This document shows positions 1 through 4,438 of a stretch of DNA of 6,157 nucleotides, one piece after another (position 1 is the first letter of the stretch; each line of letters opens with the position of its first letter). The position numbers and the translations under genes were made by a program. The DNA is from Planctomycetota bacterium. GTDB taxonomy: Bacteria > Planctomycetota > Phycisphaerae > Phycisphaerales > SM1A02. Below the pieces are notes generated by a model. That model was not told the origin of the DNA. It saw only the letters and a list, made by a program, of their open reading frames with translations, and searched no databases. The DNA is taken from the NCBI GenBank assembly GCA_003671065.1, contig QWPU01000198.1, positions 1 to 6,157 on the forward strand, read 5' to 3'.

Positions 1-57
1 AATGAAGTTACCACCACCTCTCGGCAAGACAAGTGATTTCTCTTGAATTGGGCTCAA

Positions 58-77
58 TTGCACGCTTCTGCGCGCAA
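58..77 (-). other. Small stem-loop just after coaC
   Basis: In the minus-strand RNA, 8 bases at 77-70 pair with 65-58 (one G-U pair) around an AGAA loop, 7 bases after the coaC stop. No U-tract follows, so it is not a convincing intrinsic terminator; it could be a 3'-end structure or chance in GC-rich DNA. The rest of positions 1-84 holds no gene I can support. The coaC frame stays open after its stop down to position 1, with an in-frame GTG at 63, so a short start of a further minus-strand gene cannot be excluded. Confidence 0.25.
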
Positions 78-84
78 CGGGGGC

Positions 85-681
85 TTATCGCTGCGGACGC
101 CCAGCGAGCGCATCAGCGAGCGCATCGACGAGTTCATCAGCCTCAGGAAGTCGTCCAGGTCCGACCGCGCGGCACGCTTGCCAACCGACTGCAGGCTCAA
201 GCACTTTGAATCGATCAGCTCGCAAGACATCGAGATTTCGCGCTGTCGCGGGCTGCTGCCACATCGTCTCATTCATGCTCGGCGCGAGCAGCACTGGGCA
301 CTTCTGCCGATCAATCGAAGCCGCGAGCAATGAGACGATGCAATCGCAGCGGCCGCCTGCAAGTTTCCCGAGCATGTCCATTGTGCATGGTGCGATGAGG
401 AACGCGTCGAAGCTTGCTGCAACTCGAATGTGCTGCGGATCAGAAGGCTGCACGGAATCCCATGCGTTGAGCAGCACAGCATTACCCGCCAGTGATTGAA
501 ACACCAATGGCGCGACGAATCGCGTCGCATCAGGCGTCATAGCAACCGTGACTTCAGCCCCCGCTTGCACCAAGGTGCTGACGACGGCGCACACTTTGTA
601 ACTTGCAATGCCCGCGCAGACACCGATCCCAATCCTTCGACCCATGAGCGGGAGGAGGTTGTCGGGTTCGCCTGAGTACAT
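85..681 (-). CDS. coaC: Phosphopantothenoylcysteine decarboxylase-type flavoprotein (CoaC domain, no CoaB)
   Basis: 198-residue flavoprotein of the HFCD family. CoaC enzymes use FMN to decarboxylate 4'-phosphopantothenoylcysteine to phosphopantetheine in coenzyme A synthesis, in the cytosol. Seen: the N-terminal nucleotide-binding segment GVCAGIASYK (20-29), His84 in 'QHI' at the position of the catalytic His of E. coli Dfp, 'APCTMDML' (97-104) matching Dfp 'APATADLI', the substrate-binding 'APSMNETMW' (133-141, Asn137), and 'QACRAVGPGRLPE' (168-180) with Cys170 matching the active-site Cys of 'QACGDIGPGRM'. All catalytic residues are therefore present. It ends at TAA soon after the decarboxylase domain, so the CoaB synthetase half usually fused in bacterial CoaBC is absent here. 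It lies 38 bp after rpoZ on the same strand and is probably cotranscribed. The start is uncertain: ATG at 681 or the internal ATG at 645 (Met13, directly before GRRIGIGV); neither has a good ribosome site. A related HFCD decarboxylase with another substrate is possible but less likely beside rpoZ. Confidence 0.88.
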   Translation of the reverse strand: MYSGEPDNLLPLMGRRIGIGVCAGIASYKVCAVVSTLVQAGAEVTVAMTPDATRFVAPLVFQSLAGNAVLLNAWDSVQPSDPQHIRVAASFDAFLIAPCTMDMLGKLAGGRCDCIVSLLAASIDRQKCPVLLAPSMNETMWQQPATARNLDVLRADRFKVLEPAVGWQACRAVGPGRLPEADELVDALADALAGRPQR

Positions 682-708
682 CTGCGTTCGCTCGTGAGCA
701 GAACCGCG

Positions 709-720
709 ACGCTTTCGCGT
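709..720 (-). other. GAAA-tetraloop mini-hairpin at rpoZ stop
   Basis: The minus-strand RNA reads ACGC-GAAA-GCGU starting on the last base of the rpoZ TAA. Four base pairs closed by a stable GNRA loop may mark the rpoZ/coaC junction (RNA stability or spacing). It is too short and lacks a U-tract, so it is not called a terminator. Confidence 0.25.
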
Positions 721-959
721 TAGCGCTTCTTAGTGGGAGTGCCCTTCATGCGCTCGATATGCTCGGGATCCATCTCGAGCGTGATCTTGTCTTGCATGAT
801 TTCGTCGATGACGACTTCCAGGTCTGATCGACCGTTGCGGTCGACCAGCGGCCGCGCGCCTTCGATGATTTCACCGAGGCGGCGTTGGATGAGGGCGGTC
901 AGTTTGAACCTGCCGCCGAGTTTTTCGACGATGTAATCGCTCTTCAGTGCTTCAATCAT
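720..959 (-). CDS. rpoZ: DNA-directed RNA polymerase omega subunit
   Basis: 79-residue omega subunit, the small RNA polymerase component that clamps and stabilises the beta' subunit during core assembly. Seen: an N-terminal helix (MIEALKSDYIVEKLGG), then the family core 'GGRFKLTALIQRRLGEI' (15-31), 'GARPLVDRNGRSDLEVVIDEI' split around residues 34-54, and a short charged tail 'IERMKGTPTKKR'. Length fits bacterial omega proteins (about 70-100 residues). The ATG at 959 gives the expected start of the family; the only purine stretch upstream is a weak GAGA about 10 bases before it. It is the first gene of a minus-strand pair with the CoaC flavoprotein, an order (rpoZ then coaBC) common in bacteria. 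A TATAGT element at 1009-1004 could provide its promoter, with a leader of about 40 bases. Confidence 0.93.
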   Translation of the reverse strand: MIEALKSDYIVEKLGGRFKLTALIQRRLGEIIEGARPLVDRNGRSDLEVVIDEIMQDKITLEMDPEHIERMKGTPTKKR

Positions 960-976
960 GGTTGGTCTCGCGCCAC

Positions 977-3028
977 ATGGATCTACCCATCGACGAAGGG
1001 GTTACTATAGCGAATCAGCCAGTTTCGGGCGCCATCGCGTGCGATACTTCTCGACGCTTCCTTGAGCGCTCCTTCTCTGCTTCGGTCGTTTCGTCCGAGA
1101 CCACTCCGACCGAACCCAAGCATTCCGACCACGACCGAACACTCCGACCGAACACTGTGGCATCACCAGACCGACCAAATCCCTCACGCTCCTCAAGCGC
1201 GCGCGCACACTCTGCGCCAACGGCCCGGGCTCGCATCTCTCGACCGCTCTTGCGCTTGCTCTCAAGGCTCGGTCTGCAGCGCGACCGCAGGCTTCTCGTG
1301 GCCGCGGCGCTCACAGGAATGGCTCTCGCGGTCATCGCGCTCGCATTTATCCGACCCATCCAAGAGGCGGATCGCCTGACATCAAGCTGGGTGAAGGATC
1401 ACCCTTTGCAACTGTCCCTCGCCGTAGCCGTGGTTCCCGTGCTTGGTGCCATGCTCTGCGGCGCGGTGCAGTCAATGCTGCCCGTGCGCATCCGCGGTCA
1501 CGGCGTCTCAAGCGTCCTCTATGCGATTCACCGCCGACGCGCACAACTCCCCGCCGTACTCGCCGCGCGTACCTGGCTCGGTTCGACCGCCATCATTTCG
1601 AGCGGTGGTTCGGCGGGACCCGAAGGACCGATCGTCACCATCGGCGCGACCCTCGGCTCAATCGCCGCGCGTTTTCTTCGCTTCGATCCGCACTCCGCGT
1701 CGACACTCGTCGGTTGCGGCGCCGCCGCAGGAATCGCAGCAGTGTTCAACGCACCGCTCACAGGAATCTTTTTCGTACTCGAAGTGCTCCTGCGTGATTT
1801 CTCGCTGCGCACACTTACGCCAATCGTGATCGCGGCGGTGTTTGCGGCCGCGACAGTGCAATCGCTGCTTGGCACGCAAGAGCCGCTGTTCGGCATCGGC
1901 GCAGAAGCATTTCAAAGCATGGGCGAAGGCCTCTCGATTTCAACCGCTCCTGCGTTTGCTGTGCTCGGCGTGGTCTGCGGAATCGCAAGCGTCTTCTTCA
2001 TTCGAACATTGCAAGCATCAGAGATCGCATTCTCAAAACTTCCCGTCTCGCGATGGATGCTTCCTGCGTGTGGCGCCGCGATGCTTGCGCTGCTCGGTCT
2101 TCTGTATGTTGCGTTTGCATCGAAGGCTCTTGACTTAGAACAAGGCGCGCTGCCGCCGTTTTATGGCAGTGGCTATCCACTCGCAAAGGAAGTGTTGAAA
2201 TCAACGTTCTATCAAACCGACGCCAAACTCGTCGTCGCCGCGCTACTGCTCTGCCTTGCCGTCACCAAAGTTGTTGCGACGAGTCTCACGCTTGGATCAG
2301 GTGGTATCGGCGGACTCTTTGCGCCGGCGCTCGTCATCGGTGCGCTCGTTGGCGGCGCGTTTGGAAGCATGGGTGAACTCGTTCCGTTTGTGAAGGAAAT
2401 TAGCCCCGTTCAGCTTGCGCTGGCAGGAATGGCTGGCGTTGTTGCGGGAAGCACGCATGCACCGCTCGCGGGCGCGATGTTGGTGTACGAACTCTCGCGT
2501 CAACCATCGATCTTGTTACCAGTGATTCTCGTGGCCGCGCTGTCGACCATCGTCGCACGGATTTTTGAGCGTCATAGTTTGTATACCGCCGAACTCGCCG
2601 CGCTCGGTGTGCGCCTTGGTTCGGCAAGTGACATGTCCGCGCTGCGACGCTTGCGCGTGAGTGATGTCACGCTCAAACCTGCTGTGATTGTGCGTGGTTC
2701 CGCGTGGGCAACCAGTCTCGTTGAGCTCGCTTCGCGCGGCGAAGATTTCATCGTGCTCGATGATGAAGATCGCTTAGAAGGCGTCGTCGGCGCGCGTGAT
2801 CTTCGCATGGCACTGGTCAATCGCGAAGCGCTTCCGCTGCTGCAAGTGCGCGACATTGCGCGGACTGGTGTTCGAGCGGTTGATCGCGATCTTCCGCTTG
2901 ATCATGCGCTTGATCTTCTTGAACGCGGTCCGCTTCCTGTGCGCGATGCGAGTGGTGCCATCATCGGTGTCGTCACTCGCTCGCGCATCATGCGTGCATG
3001 GCGACGCAGTATGGATCACGAGCGATGA
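977..3028 (+). CDS. ClC-family chloride transporter/channel with C-terminal CBS pair
   Basis: Integral membrane ClC protein, moving chloride (or similar anions) across the membrane, by H+ exchange or as a channel. Seen, numbered from the ATG at 977 (683 residues): many hydrophobic helices from about 105 to 530; 'RGHGVSSV' (173-180) at the first selectivity-filter loop (GSGIP in E. coli ClcA); 'GSAGPEGP' (211-218) with the gating glutamate Glu216; 'NAPLTGIFFVLEV' (258-270); 'SGGIGGLFAP' (441-450); and Tyr536 in 'SLYTAEL', matching the pore Tyr445. Two CBS domains follow (about 560-615 and 623-676), usually nucleotide-binding regulators. The internal proton glutamate (Glu203 in E. coli) appears as Val270. 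The first ~88 residues are Ser/Pro/Arg-rich and unlike the family, so the true start may be later (GTG 1157, TTG 1250, or even GTG 1298). The open frame also extends back to GTG 947, inside rpoZ. The stop overlaps the rnpA start as ATGA. Confidence 0.88.
   Translation: MDLPIDEGVTIANQPVSGAIACDTSRRFLERSFSASVVSSETTPTEPKHSDHDRTLRPNTVASPDRPNPSRSSSARAHSAPTARARISRPLLRLLSRLGLQRDRRLLVAAALTGMALAVIALAFIRPIQEADRLTSSWVKDHPLQLSLAVAVVPVLGAMLCGAVQSMLPVRIRGHGVSSVLYAIHRRRAQLPAVLAARTWLGSTAIISSGGSAGPEGPIVTIGATLGSIAARFLRFDPHSASTLVGCGAAAGIAAVFNAPLTGIFFVLEVLLRDFSLRTLTPIVIAAVFAAATVQSLLGTQEPLFGIGAEAFQSMGEGLSISTAPAFAVLGVVCGIASVFFIRTLQASEIAFSKLPVSRWMLPACGAAMLALLGLLYVAFASKALDLEQGALPPFYGSGYPLAKEVLKSTFYQTDAKLVVAALLLCLAVTKVVATSLTLGSGGIGGLFAPALVIGALVGGAFGSMGELVPFVKEISPVQLALAGMAGVVAGSTHAPLAGAMLVYELSRQPSILLPVILVAALSTIVARIFERHSLYTAELAALGVRLGSASDMSALRRLRVSDVTLKPAVIVRGSAWATSLVELASRGEDFIVLDDEDRLEGVVGARDLRMALVNREALPLLQVRDIARTGVRAVDRDLPLDHALDLLERGPLPVRDASGAIIGVVTRSRIMRAWRRSMDHER
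1003..1009. promoter_or_regulatory. Possible divergent -10 element between rpoZ and the ClC gene
   Basis: The heptamer TACTATA reads as TACTAT (1003-1008) on the plus strand and as TATAGT (1009-1004) on the minus strand, each one mismatch from the TATAAT consensus. It is a rare AT-rich spot in a GC-rich divergent region. For rpoZ the implied transcription start near 997 gives a leader of about 38 bases. No convincing TTGACA-like -35 box is found at 16-18 bp on either side. If the plus-strand copy is used, the ClC gene must start downstream of about 1015, not at 977. Confidence 0.35.
1081..1180. repeat. Cluster of CGACCGAA repeats upstream of the ClC core
   Basis: The octamer CGACCGAA occurs at 1107-1114, 1132-1139 and 1145-1152, and inverted (TTCGGTCG) at 1081-1088; degenerate CCGACC copies lie at 1125-1130 and 1171-1176. 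The 14-mer CACTCCGACCGAAC is repeated exactly at 1102-1115 and 1140-1153, and 1132-1144/1145-1157 form a 12-of-13 tandem repeat. The inverted and first direct copy can form an 8-bp stem with an 18-base loop. The cluster lies in the region between rpoZ and the recognisable start of the ClC protein, where it encodes only a Pro/Arg/Thr/Ser-rich stretch if translated. It could be a set of regulator binding sites or a low-complexity coding repeat. Confidence 0.55.
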
Positions 3029-3480
3029 GCGACCAGCGACTCAATTTTCGCAAATCGCAACGCTTATCAGGTGCAGGAGTCTTCAAGAAAATCATTGACT
3101 CGCGTGCGCGATTTGACGCTGGTGTCATTGGTGTGCACGCAGCACCGAGTAGCGCAGTACGCACGCGCATCGGTATCTCGATTGGTCGTCGTGTTGGAAG
3201 TGCCGCCGTGCGCAATCGCATGAAGCGGCTCCTGCGCGAATCGTTCCGACTCATGCAGCGCGAGTTTCCAAAGGACGCGCCCGCTCCCTATGACCTCGTG
3301 ATCGTGGTCCGTCCGCATGCGCCGCTCGAACTCGCGCAGTATCAAGCGCATCTGCAGAACGCCATCGCTACGCTGCACGCGCTATGGCAGAAGCGCGCGA
3401 ATCGAAAAAACACTGTGCATGCGCCCGTGCACACGCCACCGAATGCGGTGCGACCGACCACGGACAGCGCGGAGGCGTAA
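3025..3480 (+). CDS. rnpA: Ribonuclease P protein component
   Basis: Protein subunit of RNase P, which helps the catalytic RNA bind pre-tRNA leader and remove the 5' end. Numbered from the ATG at 3025 (151 residues): N-terminal 'LNFRKSQRLSGAGVFKKI' (6-23), matching the usual 'F..s.Rl....F..v' start; the central RNA-binding signature 'RIGISIGRRVGSAAVRNR' (48-65) followed by 'MKRLLRES' (66-73), containing the family RNR motif; then 'YDLVIVVRP' (89-97) and a C-terminal helix. The family usually ends near residue 115-125; here about 30 further residues, polar and Pro-rich, form a probably disordered tail. I chose 3025 because it overlaps the ClC stop as ATGA, implying translational coupling, and because the family sequence begins right after it; an ATG at 2998 would add nine residues inside the ClC gene. 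It is followed by yidD as in most bacteria, but rpmH is not upstream. Confidence 0.93.
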   Translation: MSDQRLNFRKSQRLSGAGVFKKIIDSRARFDAGVIGVHAAPSSAVRTRIGISIGRRVGSAAVRNRMKRLLRESFRLMQREFPKDAPAPYDLVIVVRPHAPLELAQYQAHLQNAIATLHALWQKRANRKNTVHAPVHTPPNAVRPTTDSAEA

Positions 3481-3506
3481 ACCGTGATGTACCCCGGGGC
3501 ATACCC

Positions 3507-3752
3507 GTGCGCGCCCTAGTGCTTGCAGTGCGCGGATACCAGAAGATCCTCGGACCACTCCTCGGTGGACACTGTCGATTCACGCCGAGTTGTTCGTTCT
3601 ATTCGATCGAAGCACTCGAACGCCACGGCGCATGGCGTGGAAGTGCGCTCACGCTGCGGCGATTGCTGCGATGCCAACCGTGGGGCTCAAGCGGAAGTGA
3701 TCCCGTTCCGCCATCTCGAGATGCATCACTCACGCCTCGCGCACGCGATTAA
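3507..3752 (+). CDS. yidD: Membrane protein insertion efficiency factor YidD
   Basis: Small YidD-family protein, peripheral on the inner membrane, thought to assist the YidC/Sec insertion of membrane proteins. From the GTG at 3507 it has 81 residues, the usual size. Seen: 'AVRGYQKILGPLLGG' (7-21), the signature 'CRFTPSCSFYSIEAL' (23-37) with Cys23 and Cys29, 'HGAWRGSALTLRRLLRC' (40-56) with Cys56, and 'PWGSSGSDPVP' (58-68); all family landmarks are present, followed by a short polar tail. The start is inferred: the frame is open back to 3384 inside rnpA, but homology starts at about 3507-3519, and GTG 3507 is the first start codon after the rnpA stop (26 bp), with GGGG 7 bases upstream as a weak ribosome site. 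Its last 23 bp overlap the end of the convergent FAH-family gene. Lies in the expected rnpA-yidD order; yidC is not in the window. Confidence 0.9.
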   Translation: MRALVLAVRGYQKILGPLLGGHCRFTPSCSFYSIEALERHGAWRGSALTLRRLLRCQPWGSSGSDPVPPSRDASLTPRARD

Positions 3753-4386
3753 TCAGATGACCGACGCGCGCAATGCGCACTTCAATCGTGTCGCCATCTT
3801 TGAGATACAGCGGCGGCGTTCGACCTGCGCCAACACCCGCTGGAGTTCCCGTCAAGATGATCGTGCCTGCTGTGAGCGTCATGCCGCGCGAGAGTTCGCG
3901 AATGAGATAGCGCACAGGAAACACCATCAACTTCGTGCTCGCGAATTGCATGCGCTCACCGTTAAGAATCGTTTCGATCTCAAGATCTTGCGGATCATCA
4001 ATCGCGCCTCGAGCAACGAGTTCCGTCATCGGGCAAAAGGTGTTGAAACTCTTGCCGCGACAAAACTGGCCTCCGCTGCCTGATTTCTGCCACCAGCGCG
4101 CGCTCACATCATTGGCGACGCGGTAACCAGCGATGACGCTCATCTCGTCACCTTCAGCAACATCGCAGCAGTCATGAGCGATCTCAATCGCGAGCTCGCC
4201 TTCGAAATCAACTTGCGGTCCACCTTCACGGCAGATCGATGGAATCACAATGGCATCACCATTGCGACACACCGACGCGGGGTTCTTCATGAACACCATC
4301 GGGCGTTCATCGGTCTTGCCGCCCATCTCGGCGGCGTGGTCTGCGTAGTTACGGCCAATGGCAAGAATCGCGGGAGGAATGCGCAT
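3730..4386 (-). CDS. Fumarylacetoacetate hydrolase (FAH) family enzyme
   Basis: Metal-dependent FAH-fold enzyme acting on a C-C bond of a small beta-diketo or 2-oxo acid (hydrolase, isomerase or oxaloacetate decarboxylase in relatives), cytosolic. From ATG 4386 it has 218 residues. Seen: 'GRNYADHAAEMG' (11-22), close to the FAHD1 lid motif with its His/Glu pair (His17, Glu20); 'VFMKNPAS' (31-38); 'VDFEGELAIEI' (59-69) with metal ligands Glu62 and Glu64; 'GYRVANDVSARWWQ' (87-100) with Asp93 as third ligand; 'GKSFNTFCP' (111-119); and 'GTIILTGTPAGVG' (174-186). The closest resemblance I can judge is to FAHD1/YcgM-type proteins, but the substrate cannot be read from sequence. GTG 4401 would add five residues; ATG 4386 is favoured because the conserved part begins almost at once. 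It lies 39 bp after the large gene on the same strand, probably cotranscribed, and overlaps yidD convergently by 23 bp. Confidence 0.9.
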   Translation of the reverse strand: MRIPPAILAIGRNYADHAAEMGGKTDERPMVFMKNPASVCRNGDAIVIPSICREGGPQVDFEGELAIEIAHDCCDVAEGDEMSVIAGYRVANDVSARWWQKSGSGGQFCRGKSFNTFCPMTELVARGAIDDPQDLEIETILNGERMQFASTKLMVFPVRYLIRELSRGMTLTAGTIILTGTPAGVGAGRTPPLYLKDGDTIEVRIARVGHLINRVREA

Positions 4387-4413
4387 GATGCAACTGTACA
4401 CGCAGTCAACGCT

Positions 4414-4438
4414 TGAGCGCGCGAATCACTTGCGCTCA
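4414..4438 (-). other. Stem-loop spanning the stop of the large gene
   Basis: TGAGCGC (4414-4420) and GCGCTCA (4432-4438) form a perfect 7-bp inverted repeat with an 11-base loop that contains the stop codon of the large gene (4428-4426). It sits just before the FAH-family gene. No U-run follows, so it is more likely an intercistronic RNA structure, a partial terminator or chance than a full intrinsic terminator. Confidence 0.35.

Noticed and set aside
58..77. Intrinsic terminator after coaC
   Set aside because: The stem is short and no U-tract follows, so it is kept only as a stem-loop.
43..499. Plus-strand open frames opposite the CoaC-type gene
   Set aside because: They are antisense to a protein with intact catalytic motifs and have no recognisable features.
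1102..1180. Possible CRISPR or satellite array
   Set aside because: Repeat units are only 8-14 bp with irregular spacing, and there are no regular spacers or cas genes.
2998..3024. Upstream ATG as rnpA start
   Set aside because: It would place nine extra residues inside the ClC gene; the ATGA overlap at 3025 leads directly into family sequence.
3492..3499. CCCCGGGG palindrome as an operator
   Set aside because: An 8-bp GC palindrome is expected by chance here; at most it supplies a weak ribosome site for yidD.
3523..4083. Plus-strand open frame of 186 codons across the yidD end and FAH gene
   Set aside because: It overlaps yidD out of frame and the FAH gene in antisense; both have clear family motifs, and this frame has none.
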